The notes under the pieces were generated by a model, which made no database searches, had not been told where the DNA came from, and saw nothing but the letters and a program-made list of their open reading frames with translations. Below are positions 24,601-35,512 of a stretch of DNA of 64,000 nucleotides, piece by piece. The stretch's first letter is position 1. The number at the start of each line of letters is the position of its first letter. The stretch is from Cycas panzhihuaensis (Eukaryota > Cycadophyta): the NCBI GenBank assembly GCA_023213395.1, contig CM041465.1, positions 186,001 through 250,000 on the forward strand, read 5' to 3'. Made by a program: the position numbers and the translations under genes.

Positions 24601-25144
24601 TACTGATCATTTTATTCGGCAACACCTATGCGCCAAAAGTAACCGGTTGCCTCGAAACCAAACATGCAATCGAGGCAAAGGGACTAATGGCCTGCGCTGC
24701 TCCTTGGCGTGATTAGCAGCCTCCGGGAACGGGCGACTCAGAAGAGGGGGACCGACAAAACCAAAACGTCCAGATACATGCCAGAGGCAGAGAAAAACAT
24801 CCCATATATGTGCTGGGGGTGAAAGACCACCCCAACCACCTGGGTCGAGAAGCTCATTGGTATGGTACGTGTCTTTTGGTTAAAGGCTACAAACGGCCTA
24901 TCTAGTACCCAGTTAGGGAAAACGAGTTGAGACCAAAAGGACCGCTTCTCTTGGAAACAGCCATGTAGTGGGTGCAACGAGCCTAACGAAGCCGGGCTCT
25001 TCCTCGGTACACGGGACCGACTCAAGAAACGGGTGAGTCAGAAAATGGAGACCCGTAACCCAAAACTTATACACGTGTGCCATGGGTGAAGGCACGTAAC
25101 ACCGGCCTGAGTTAAGATTGTTGTTGATAGGGGGACGTGAGCTT
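24601..25144. other. IGS segment related to repeat families C and E
   Basis: Contains words shared with the C unit (ATATGTGCTGGGGGTGAAAGA near 24804 as separate words, GGTACGTGTCTTTTGG near 24866, ACAAACGGCC near 24890) and with the E unit. It looks like an old divergent copy of their common ancestor. A 9 bp inverted repeat, TTGCCTCGA (24647-24655) with TCGAGGCAA (24670-24678), could form a small hairpin. No gene is recognised. Confidence 0.55.
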
Positions 25145-25650
25145 TTGCTCGGCACGAAAAAGGTATGATTGGTGCAAACCCGGGGAAAATGCACAGCCGG
25201 AGGAACTATTCCTCGCTTGTGATCCGACCTACTCAACCCACCTCCACAAGCAAAATAGTAGGCTCGCTTCAGAGCAAACCGTCACCCAGGGAAAACAGTC
25301 TCAGTGGCTGGGTCCAGGAACGAGCTGCTCAGAAGAACGAGAACGGCAACCCAATGCATCCCTACGGATGTGCACGGGGAAGACGCCCAGCCCAACAACC
25401 TCGGCTGTGAGGGTTACCGATACGGGACGTGTCTTTTCGCCGGACGGGGTCCAGAAGCAGGCATCTCACGAAACGGGGACGGCAACCGAAGGCGTCTCTA
25501 CATGTGCCCGGGGAAGAGGCCTGGACCGCTGGCTGGGTTGGGAGGTTTCCCGATGCGAGACGTATCTTTTGTCCAGACGCCAGAAACAAGACGCTCAGGA
25601 AATGACCACCGGCAACCGGAGGCGTCCACACATGTGGCCGGGGAGGTGGC
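25145..25650. repeat. IGS repeat family E (about 130 bp units), left part
   Basis: The landmark ATGTG(C/G)(A/C)CGGGGA recurs at 25368, 25502 and 25632, giving units of 134 and 130 bp. Each complete unit has GGAGG or GAGGG, then a GATACGGGACGTGTCTTTT-like motif, then CGGCAACC(C/G). The first 255 bp match 4482-4737. The array is interrupted at 25651 by a solo LTR and resumes at 26569. Confidence 0.8.
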
Positions 25651-26568
25651 TGATCCCAAAATAGAGCTTAATTGGTGAAGAAGTCGATTATCAACCTTTC
25701 TCCTTGAGATCCTGGGAGATAGTGTAGAAATCCCAATAACATCAAAACAAGAATGAGCCCACAAAAGGAAATTCTACACTGAATCATTTATAATTGCCAT
25801 TGCTCCAAATGTAAGTATGAAGAGTAATACTTTTATTAAACTATAAAAATCTCTATTTAATGGTGGAGAAAACAACTAGCAAAAGAATGGTCAAATTACA
25901 AGGAATAGATGATGCAATTATACCGTAAGCGGGACTCCAACCCTCCAAAATGCTTCTCCAAGGACGATTCCCAAGTTAAGTGCCTTTCACCTTCAAGAAC
26001 CGAGTCTCCAAACACGTAAATGAGCTCAAGAGGGCTCAACTACTAGAAAGAAACCCAAATTGCATGTTTAACAAGTGGCAATCATACAAGTATAACCACT
26101 AACAACCGGAATACATGTTGTCCAAGTGGCCTTCATGCAATTCTTAAAAATTATGGCTTGTACCTAGGCTTAACGAACTCCAATTCGTCTCAAATTTGGT
26201 GCACCTACAGGAACACATGTCCCCTTCCCTTCCTCAAACTTTTAGCATTTGGATGCCATTTGACTGCATTTTCATTGATTTAATCATAGTATATATTTGT
26301 TAGTTTTCTACTGGCTTTGGGATCAATTTTCTGCAAACACAAGGCTTGAAATCTAATCAAATGATATTTTCTGAACCCCACCTTTTGTGCACATGTAGTG
26401 GGATGTGTCTTATTCCTTTCCAAAAAATTTCATATAAGCCTGATACCATTTGGCCCTATCTCTTTCAGTTATTCCAATGCCTAGCATTTTCTGCGTGTTG
26501 TAGACATATGATAGATCCTCCTAACATTTTCTGCCTCCGTAAACATAATGGTAGATCCTCCTGGATCA
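25651..26568 (-). mobile_element. Solo LTR of the Ty3/gypsy family found in the 18S gene
   Basis: 918 bp beginning TGATCCCAAAA and ending GATCCTCCTGGATCA, the same termini as the LTRs at 36531-37581 and 42179-43232. Similarity runs along the whole length with moderate divergence. There is no internal region, so it is a solo LTR left by recombination between two LTRs. Flanks are gtggc (25646-25650) and gcggc (26569-26573), an imperfect 5 bp target duplication. The E repeat reads through correctly if the LTR is removed. It carries a single copy of the roughly 195 bp block that is duplicated in the full-length element. Strand follows the coding direction of the intact relative. Confidence 0.92.
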
Positions 26569-26645
26569 GCGGCTCACCCCACCGACCTGGGTCGGGAGGG
26601 TTCCCAGTACGGGACCAGTCCTTTCTCCGGACCGACTCCCAACAT
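26569..26645. repeat. IGS repeat family E, remainder after the solo LTR
   Basis: Continues the E unit broken at 25650: CCGACCTGGGTCGGGAGGG, then AGTACGGGACCAGTCCTTTC, then CCGACTCCC. It ends where the copia-like fragment begins. Confidence 0.7.
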
Positions 26646-26892
26646 ATACTGCAGCGCATGGGACTGCCGCAATTCGACAATTGGAGTACCTTGAAGATTG
26701 CAAAGAATCCCGTGTACCAATCTCGCACCGAACACGTTGAGGTGCACCATCACTCCATTCGATCCTTAACTCAGAAGGGCGTCATAAAAAGATCGTGTGC
26801 AGGCGCCGATGGAAGAACAACTGGCTGACATCTCTCGCCGAACCACCAGCAGGTGAAAGATTTCAGGCTTTCCGGGACAGTTTAGGTATCTG
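26646..26892 (+). pseudogene. Ty1/copia polyprotein C-terminus fragment (RNase H end)
   Basis: About 60 codons from 26646 read like the end of a copia RNase H: a DN-S--K-AKNPV stretch, SRTEHVEVHHH and IR near 26676-26765. After one frameshift near 26795 comes an EEQLADI signature, typical of the copia RNase H C-terminus, then an FQAFRDSLGI tail near 26860. The conserved catalytic Asp of the DN motif is present; the residues before it are missing, as is all upstream gag-pol. It is embedded between E repeats and the D array and is certainly a fossil. Family assignment rests on these motifs only. Confidence 0.75.
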
Positions 26893-27160
26893 AAGAAATG
26901 AAGTTAACATCAAGGGGAAGCGTCGATATTATTGTTTGTTCACGGCTCACAACGTGGTTATGGGCCTCCCCTCCCCTTCTTGTAACATGGTTATAACCAT
27001 GGCTCGTGGGTTCCGTAAAAATATTACATCTTAGGATTTTATTTAGTCGACATGTGAGCGATGGCCCTCGGGGATTCTTTTAGGAGCTTGTATCTATCCG
27101 CATACGGTGCACAATTGAAGTTCATGAGAGACGGCATTGCTTCGAGCTTGTGTCATCATT
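26893..27160. other. Spacer, possibly a copia LTR remnant
   Basis: Follows the copia fragment. A purine-rich AAGGGGAAGCG at about 26912 could be the polypurine tract of that element, which would make the following AT-rich sequence part of its 3' LTR. The LTR end is not identifiable. Nothing else is recognised. Confidence 0.35.
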
Positions 27161-28321
27161 TATGTACTTGGACGATAAAAAGATCCACAGTAGAGAGCTG
27201 CAGAAAATCGCACTTCGTTCTAGAAGATTTGTGTAAACCCAATCAGCAATTTTGGACTGTGACGAGGAAAAGCTATACGGTAGAGACTTAAAGAAATCTG
27301 CACTTCTTTCTGCAAGATTTGCAGAAAGCCCACGTCCTTTATGGACTTGGACGACAGAAAGATCTGCACTTCATTCCCGGGAACCCCACCTCGTTTGTGG
27401 ACTTGGACGATGGAAAGCTCTGCACTTCGTTCCTGGAAACCCCACCTCGTTTGTGGACTTGGACGATGGAAACCTCTGCGCTTCATTCCCGGAAACCCCA
27501 CCTCGTTTGTGGACTCGGACGATGGAAAGCTCTGCACTTCATTCTCGGAAACCCCACTTCGTTTATGGACTCGGACGATGAAGAGCTCTACGGTAGGAGA
27601 ACTTAAAGAAATCTGCACTTCTTTCTGGAAGATTTGTGGAAACCCCTCTTCGTTTATCGCCTTGGACGAGGGTTCATTCCCGGAAACCCCACTTCATCTA
27701 TGGACTTGGACGGTGGAAGGCTCTGCGCTTCATTCGCAGAAATCGCACTTCATTTTTTTATGGACTTGGACGATGGAACGCTCTGGCCTTCATTCGCGGA
27801 AACCCCACTTCGTTGTGGACTTGGTGGAACGCTCTGCACTTCATTCGCGGAAACCCCACTTCGTTGTGGACTTGGTGGAAAGCTCTGCACTTCATTCGCG
27901 GAAACCCCACTTCATTGTGGACTTGGTGGAAAGCTCTGCACTTCATTCGCGGAAACCCCACTTCGTTGTGGACTTGCACGATATCGAGTTGCGGAACGCC
28001 GGAAACCCCACTTCGTTGTTGTGGACTTGGACGATATTGAGCTGCGGACTTGGTGGAAAGCTCTGCACTTCATTCGCGGAAACCCCACTTCGTCGTGGAC
28101 TTGGACGGATATTGAGCTGCGGACTTAGACGATATCGAGTTGCGGAACGCCGGAAACCCCACTTCGTTGTGGACAGAGACAATATCGAGTTGCGGAACAT
28201 TGTGGACTTGGGCGATGTTGAGTTGCGGAAACCCCACTCCATTCTGGGCACGAGAAAGAAGCTATTTACGGAGACCCCACTTCTTCTTGGACTCGAGAGC
28301 GAAGAGCCGAGAGGTGGGGCC
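27161..28321. repeat. IGS repeat family D, array beside the 28S fragment
   Basis: Units of about 51-60 bp marked by GGAAACCCCAC(T/C)TCGTTTGTGG, GACTTGGACGATGGAA and CTCTGCACTTCATTC. Between 27330 and 27590 the period is about 58 bp; from 27790 shorter GGACTTGGTGGAA units appear. The last 70 bp before 28S match the same flank at 4890-4952 and 30890-30984. Long open frames here (for example 27341-28345) result from repeat periodicity. Much of the array recurs at 29800-30984, as part of a larger duplication that includes the 28S end. Confidence 0.88.
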
Positions 28322-28725
28322 CGAATCGAGGCGACAAGGGGCTGAATCTCAGTGGATCGTGGCAGCAAGGCCACTCTGCCACTTACAATACCCCGTCGCG
28401 TATTTAAGTCGTCTGCAAATGATTCTTCTCGACGATCGTTTGTAATTGAATTTTGAAGCTACTCCTACCGACGCATTCTGCCGGCCGGAGATCGCCAGTG
28501 GCACGGGCCCTTGGGAACGCCGTGGCGCCCCTACTACAGGTCGTTGAACAATCGAAGAGGGACGGGTGCCACCTCTAGCATGGATTCTGACTTAGAGGTG
28601 TTTAGTCATAATCCGAGACACGGTAGCTTCGCGCCACTAGCTTTTCAACCAAGCGCGATGACCAATTGTGTGAATCAATGATTCCTCTCGTACTAAGTTG
28701 AATTACTATTGCGACGCGACTCATT

Positions 28726-28779
<54 letters not shown>

Positions 28780-28822
28780 ATTGGTGGGTGAACAATCCAA
28801 CACTTGGTGAACTCTACTTCAT

Positions 28823-28859
<37 letters not shown>

Positions 28860-28882
28860 AACGTCGCTATGAACGCTTGGCT

Positions 28883-28925
<43 letters not shown>

Positions 28926-29276
28926 AGCCACAAATTCCGAAAATCTAAAGGATCGATAGGCCACGCTTTCACGGTTTGTATTCGTACTGAAAATCAAAAT
29001 CAAATGAGCTTTTACCCTTTTGTTCCACACGAGATTCTCGCTGAGCTCATCTTAGGACACTGCGTTATCTTTAACATGTGCCGCCCACCAAACTCCCCAC
29101 CGACAATGTCTTCCTTGGGAACGACACGACCGCACACGCCTTAAGGCCAAAACAGGGGCAATGCCCCGCCTCCGCCTCACGGAATAAGTAAAATAACGTT
29201 AAAAGTAGTGGTATTTCACTTGCGCCCAAAACGGCTCCCACTTATTCTACACCTCTCAAGTCATTTCACAAAGTCA

Positions 29277-29311
<35 letters not shown>

Positions 29312-29321
29312 ACTGATTCCG

Positions 29322-29371
<50 letters not shown>

Positions 29372-29372
29372 T

Positions 29373-29451
<79 letters not shown>
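28322..29451 (-). rRNA. 28S rRNA 3' fragment, truncated duplicate
   Basis: About 1.13 kb of the 3' part of 28S on the minus strand, with the 3' end at 28322. It is the best preserved 28S stretch here: GGTGGGTGAACAATCCAACA, GGATCGATAGGCCACGC and TAAGTAAAATAACG are all kept. It stops after CATAGTTAC at 29451, whereas the other copies continue with ACTCCC. The stop is 21 bp past the CCTTAAGAGAG word, which contains the site used by R2 elements in animals. With its D flank it duplicates the 29706-32130 region. Confidence 0.9.
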
Positions 29452-29705
29452 GCACAAGTCGTCTGTACAGAACATTTCACCTGTTTGAGCATGACAAGCA
29501 CAGCCGAAAGGCATGATTGGTACCATGAAAAATCTAGCTCACGCGCTTGCGTTTGTGCGATTCTTACGACGGGGGCTGCTAAATTGTCTCTAAACGTGAC
29601 AAAAACATGCAACAGATGCAACAGCCACAAATGCCTATGCATTTCCCTCAAGTATCCACCTAGCCTCTTCTTGGGCGAGGGGTGTTCATCGGTACAGGAC
29701 AAGTA
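29452..29705. other. Unrecognised 254 bp filler between 28S fragment and D array
   Basis: Not related to any other sequence in the window by eye. Short overlapping open frames exist on both strands (minus 29448-29720, plus 29485-29706) but show no recognisable motif. It may be a scrap of a mobile element or filler DNA captured at the junction. Confidence 0.4.
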
Positions 29706-30984
29706 GAAACCCCACTTCATTTATGTACTTGGACGATAAAAAGGGCATTTCCGGACTCATGTGAGAGAGCTTCGGAAGATTTGCAGAAACCCCACTTCAT
29801 TTATATACTTGGACGATAAAAAGATCCACAGTAGAGAGCTGCAAAAAACTACACTTCATTCTAGAAGATTTGTGTAAACCCAATCAGCAATTTTGGACTT
29901 TGACAAGGAAAAGCTCTACAGTAGAGAGTTAAAGAAATATGCACTTCTTTATGGAAGATTTGCAGAAAGCCCACATCCTTTATGGACTTGGATGAAAGAA
30001 ATATCTGCACTTTATTCCCAGAAACCCCACCTCATTTGTGGACTTGGACGTTGGAAAGCTCTGCACTTCATTCCTGGAAACCCCACCTTGTTTGTGGACT
30101 TGGACGATGGAAACCTCTACACTTCATTCCCAGAAACCCCACCTCGTTTTTGGACTTGGACGATGGAAAGCTCTGCACTTCATTCCCGGAAACCCCACTT
30201 CATTTATGGACTTAAACGATGAAGAGCTCTACGATAGAGAAGTTAAAGAAATCTGCACTTCTTTCTGGAAGATTTGTGGAAACCCCTCTTCATTTATGGC
30301 CTTGGACGAGGGAAAGCTCTGCACTTCATTCTTGGAAACCCCACTTCATCTATGGACATGGACGGTGGAAGGATCTGCGCTTCATTCACAGAAATCACAC
30401 TTCATTTTTTTATGGACTTGGACGATGGAACGCTCTGGCCTTCATTCGGGGAAACCCCACTTCGTTGTGGACTTGGTGGAAAGCTCTGCACTTCATTCAC
30501 AAAAACCCCACTTCATTGTGGACTTAGATGATATTGAGTTGCAGAACGCCTGACCTGCGGACTTGGTGGAAAGCTCTGCACTTCATTCACGGAAACCCCA
30601 CTTCATTTTGGACTTGGACGATATTGAGTTGCAGAACGCCTGACCTGCGGACTTGGTGGAAAGCTCTACACTTCATTCATGGAAACCCCACTTCATTATA
30701 GACTTAGACGATATTGAGTTGCGGAACGCCTGACCTGCGGACTTGGTGGAAAGCTCTGCACTTCATTGTGGACTTAGACTACATTGAGTTGCGGAAAGCC
30801 CAACCTGCGGACTTGGTGGAAAGCTCTGCACTTCATTCGCGGAAACCCCACTTCATTGTGGACTTGGACGATATTGAGTTGCGAAAACCCCACTCCATTC
30901 TGGGCACAAGAAAGAAGCTACGGAAGATTTACGGAGACCCCACTTCTTCTTGGACTCGAGAGCGGAGAGCAGAGAGGTGGGGCC
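29706..30984. repeat. IGS repeat family D, array beside 28S copy 2
   Basis: Same unit types as 27161-28321 and in the same order, starting with the AAAAAGATCCACAGTAGAGAG word near 29818. From 30540 on a longer unit with CCTGACCTGCGGACTTGGTGG appears four times, at about 120 bp spacing, and is specific to this array. C-to-T changes are frequent against the 27-28 kb array. Confidence 0.88.
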
Positions 30985-31545
30985 TGAATTAAGGCGATAA
31001 GGGGCTGAATCTCAGTGGATCGTAGTAGCAAGGCCACTCTGCCACTTACAATACCCCGTCGTGTTTTTAATTCGTCTGCAAAGGATTCTTCTCGATGATC
31101 GTTTGTAATTGAATTTTGAAGATGATCCTACTGATGCATTCTGCTGGCCAGAGATCGCCAGTGCCACGGGCCCTTGAGAACGCCATGGCACCCCTACTAT
31201 AGGTCGTAGAACAATCGAAGAGGGACAGGTGTCACCTCTAGCATGGATTCTAACTTAGAGGTGTTCAGTCATAATCTGACACACGGTAGCTTCGCGCCAC
31301 TGGCTTTTCAACCAAGCACAATGACCAATTGTGTGAATCAACGGTTCCTCTCGTACTAAGTTAAATTACTATTGCGACATGACTCATCAGTAGGGTAAAA
31401 CTAACCTATCTCACTACGGTCTAAACCTAGCTCACGTTCACTATTAGTGGGTGAACAATCCAACACTTGGTGAATTCTACTTCACAGTGATAGGAAGAGC
31501 TGACATTGAAGGATCAAAAAGCAACATCGCTATGAACGCTTGGCT

Positions 31546-31579
<34 letters not shown>

Positions 31580-32050
31580 AACACCTCTAGCCTCAAATTC
31601 TAAAAATCTAAAGGATCGATAGGCCACACTTTCACGGTTTGTATTCGTACTAAAAATCAAAATCAAATGAGCTTTTACCCTTTTGTTCCACACGAGATTT
31701 CTGTTCTTGTTGAGCTCATCTTAGGACACCTGCGTTATCTTTTAACAAATGTGCCGCCCCAGCCAAACTCCCCACCTGATAATGTCTTCCACTCGGATCG
31801 ACATGACCGCACACGCCTTAAGGCTAAAAACAGGGGCAATGCCCCACCTCCACCTCACAGAATAAGTAAAATAACATTAAAAGTAGTGGTATTTCACTTG
31901 CACCCAAAACGGCTCCCACTTATTCTACACCTCTAAAGTCATTTCACAAAGTCAGACTAGAGTCAAGGTCAATAGGGTCTTCTTTCCCCACTGATTCTGC
32001 CAAGCCCATTCCCTTGGCTGTGGTTTCACTAGATAGTAGATAGGGACAGT

Positions 32051-32081
<31 letters not shown>

Positions 32082-32082
32082 G

Positions 32083-32134
<52 letters not shown>

Positions 32135-33083
32135 TCGTTTACCTGCGCTTGGTTGAATTTCTTCACTTTGACATTGAGAGCACTAGGCAGAAATCACATT
32201 GCGTCAGCATCCACTGGGACCATCACAATGCTTTGTTTTAATTAAGCGATGATTCCCCTTATGCATCAGCCTCGAGTCAACTGTTCACCGCCTAGGGAAA
32301 GCCCCCGCAAAGGGACGTTCTGCGCCCGTCACCCGATCGACACGCTCCGGCCTGCCCTTGCCGTGATAGCAGCTCTGGCAGACCACTGACAACCCACGAG
32401 CTCGAGGCACAGACCCCTAGGCCCAGCCCTCAAAGCCAATCCTTTTCTCGAGGTTACAAATCCATTTTGCCGACTTCCCTTACCTACATTGTTCTATCGA
32501 CCAAAGGCTGCTCACCTTGGAGGCCTGATGTGGTTATGAGTACGACCAGGTGCAAACGGTACTCGGTCCTCCAGATTTTCAAGGGCCACTAGAGGCGCAC
32601 TAAACATCGTAAGATGTGTGATGCTCTTCCAGCCACTGGACAATATCTCCAGATGAACCGATTTCAAGGTGGGCATGCTGTTAAAAAGAAAAGATAACTC
32701 TTCTCGGGGCCCCCGCTGACTTCTCTGAATTTCCTAACGTCATCGTCCAGTGGCATGTCCTGGTTCGAGAATATTAACCCGATTCCCTTTCGATATACAC
32801 ACAAAGTGCACCCTTCACACAGGGCTTCCCCATCTCTCATGATCAACTAACCCATGTCCAAGTGCTGTTCACATGGAACCTTTCCCTACTTCAGTCTTCA
32901 AAGTTCTCATTTGAATATTTGCTACTACCACCAAGATCTGCACCGGGGGCCAGTCTGCCTAGACTCATGCCCAAGGTTTCTCAATGACCCCTATGTCCTC
33001 CTACTCACCGAGGCCAAGAACTTGCCCCGATGACTAAGTATAGGTCCCGCATTTCAGTGCCATCCATTTTCGGGGCTAGTTGA

Positions 33084-33115
<32 letters not shown>

Positions 33116-33993
33116 AGATTTTGACTTCCATGACCACTGCCCTGCTGTCTTAATCAACCAACACCCTTTGTGGGATCTAGGTTAACATGTATTATGGCAC
33201 TATAACTTAACTTTCGGTTCATCCTGCATTGCCAATTCTGCTTACCAAAAATGGCCCACTTAGAGCTCTCGATTCTCACTGCACCAAGAGAAAGCGACCA
33301 CCGTCTTACCTATTTAAAGTTTGAGAATAGGTCGAGGGCATTACACCCTCGATGCCTTTAATCATTTGCTTTACCTGATAAAACTCACACCCGAGCTCCA
33401 GCTATCCTGAGGGAAACTTCGAAGGAAACCAGCTACTAGACGGTTCGATTAGTCTTTCGCCCTTACACCCAAGTCAAACGAATGATTTGCACGTCAGTAT
33501 CGCTACGGGCCTCCACCAGAGTTTCCTCTGGCTTCACCCTGCTCAGGCATAGTTCACCATCTTTCAGGTCCCAATAGGTATGCTCGCACTCAAACCCTTC
33601 ATAGAAGATTAGGGTCGGTCCGTAGTGCATGCCCCCGAGGGGCATCTCGTCACTCAGCTTCCTTATGCCTAATGGGTTTCCGAGCCCGCAGACTCGTACA
33701 CATGTCAGACTCCTTGGTCTGTGTTTCAAGACGAGCCAAATGGAAAGCTCGCAGACCAACGCCATAAGCGCGCAAGTGCCTGGGGGCCACCACAAAGGTG
33801 CGTGCTTCTCTCAGCGATCGTTGCAACGATGAAACTCTGCACAGTCTCCTATGTGAATTTTTGTCACCACTGTAGTCAGCGATGGTCCATACCCTAAGCC
33901 AAGTGGCAGACCGGGGATCACCGTTCTGCATCTGACTGGAGCACATCACCAACCTCCATCCACTTACCTCCCGGCAATTTCAAGCACTCTTTA

Positions 33994-34026
<33 letters not shown>

Positions 34027-34375
34027 TACGGTACTTGTTCACTATCGGTCCCTCGCCCATATTTAGCCTTGGACAGAATTTACCACCCGATTAGGGCAAA
34101 CAACCTGACTCGTAGACAATGCCTCGTGATACAACGAGGTCTGAACCCAACGGGGCTCTCACCCTCTCAGGCGCCCCCTTCCAGGGGACTTGGGCCCAGT
34201 CCATTGCTAAAGATGCTTCTACAGGCTACAATTTAGACGGCACCACCGCCCGATTTTCATGCTGGACTCTTCCCAGTTTGCTCGCCATTACTAGGGGAAT
34301 CCTTGTAAGTTTCTTTTCCCCTGCTTAATGATATGCTTAAACTCAGCAGGTGCTCTCGCCTAACCTGGGGTCACG
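30985..34375 (-). rRNA. 28S (25S) rRNA, near full-length copy 2
   Basis: About 3.39 kb, the normal plant length. The 3' end is at 30985, and the 5' end lies just beyond the AAGCATATCA word (34327-34345 region), with GACCCCAGG-like bases near 34370. Conserved blocks such as TTGTGTGAATCAACGGTTCC, GGGTGAACAATCCAACAC and ATGACGAGGCATTTGGCTAC are kept. Many sites conserved across plants carry C-to-T or G-to-A changes, for example near 31400-31450 against the fragment at 28740-28790. This looks like methylation-driven decay of a silent gene. Confidence 0.93.
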
Positions 34376-34621
34376 TGACGTGGACGGGAGGAACTCCGGC
34401 TGAAGCCTAGGCCTCCCGAGTGATCAAGTCGAGGGGGCTTTCCCCACGTGCCGTGTAATTACAGTGCGCGTATTGATCGGCCAAGACAATCGAACCACTG
34501 CTCGCTGATACCCGAGAACGAGAGCGCAATCTGGTTAAGCCGACGGTGTCACAAGGGACACGGATAGCCAGCTCCCCTCCACCACCCGCACGCAAGCAAT
34601 GGGGCGATTCAATTGTGTGCA
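34376..34621 (-). other. ITS2, copy 2
   Basis: 246 bp between 5.8S and 28S, typical of land plants. Matches 8166-8382. Boundaries come from the adjoining rRNA ends. Confidence 0.8.
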
Positions 34622-34775
34622 ACACCCAGGCAGACGTGCCTTCATTCGAATCCTTGTGCGTAACTTGCATTCAAAGACTGGATGACTCATGGGATTCTGC
34701 AATTCACACTAAGTATCGCATTTTGCTACATTCCTCATCATGGCGAGGGCCGAGATATCCGTTGCTGAGAGTCGT
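34622..34775 (-). rRNA. 5.8S rRNA, copy 2
   Basis: About 154 bp. On the minus strand the order ACTCTCAGCAACGGATATC, GCCCTCGCCATGATGAGGAA and TGTGAATTGCAGAATCCCAT is recognisable with a few substitutions. The 3' end carries GGCACGTCTGCCTGGGTGTT. Better preserved than copy 1 but not perfect: the conserved GAAGAACG word reads GAGGAATG. Confidence 0.9.
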
Positions 34776-35452
34776 GCATTTCCACAAATACGCCACACGG
34801 GCCTCCACAGAACACTGGATCGAGGCTCTGTGCAGCAACTTGAGTCCTTGGTGTGCTTGGCACCCTGTGCTTTTGGTTTGTTGGCCCACCCTGCTCCAAC
34901 AATGCCTGCCGCGCAACGAGATAACCCTGCCCCCTCCCCAAGAGGACGCGGCCTATACATCGACTCAGAGTCATGGTTGGGGGAGAGTCATACAAAACCA
35001 TTGCAGGGACAAGACAGCACGAGAGAAGGGCTCGGTTACCCAACACGATTGAACAGTCCATGCCACGCTTCCAGTTCGCTAAGCCCACTGCTGTGACGGG
35101 GGGGCCCTGCAAGCGATGGAGGGGCGTCTGACCCTCTTGATGAACCTAATGGGATAGATGCTATGGCAAACACAACCCACCATCCTGCCTGCAGCTCCCG
35201 GGCTATAATTTATATATCCTTGAGTATGGCAGAAGTGAGATGGGTGATGGGTAGAGTCCGGCGTCCCAACATCCCCTCTTCGTGAGAGAACAACAAGGTC
35301 ATTCCAGCCCCCTCCCTCACCTAGACTGCACACAGCTAAGTAGAGTCATCTAGAGAAATGATGAGGAACATGATGCCTTCAAGGGGCCTGAAATCCATCA
35401 CGTCCCCACCTAAAAGTTCGCTCATTGTCTATGGTGTCTGGAGACCGGTGCC

Positions 35453-35454
<2 letters not shown>
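34776..35454 (-). other. ITS1, copy 2
   Basis: 679 bp between 18S and 5.8S. The length is the strongest taxonomic hint in the window: angiosperm ITS1 is usually under 300 bp, whereas cycads, Ginkgo and conifers have longer ones. Contains no other feature. Confidence 0.8.

Positions 35455-35512
<58 letters not shown>

Noticed and set aside
10871-28321. A 5S rRNA gene linked to the 45S unit, as known in some plants
   Set aside because: No 5S landmark words were found on either strand of the spacer by eye.
27341-28345. A 334-codon plus-strand frame
   Set aside because: It lies in the D repeat array next to 28S and even runs into the rRNA gene. Several overlapping frames of the same strand are open as well.
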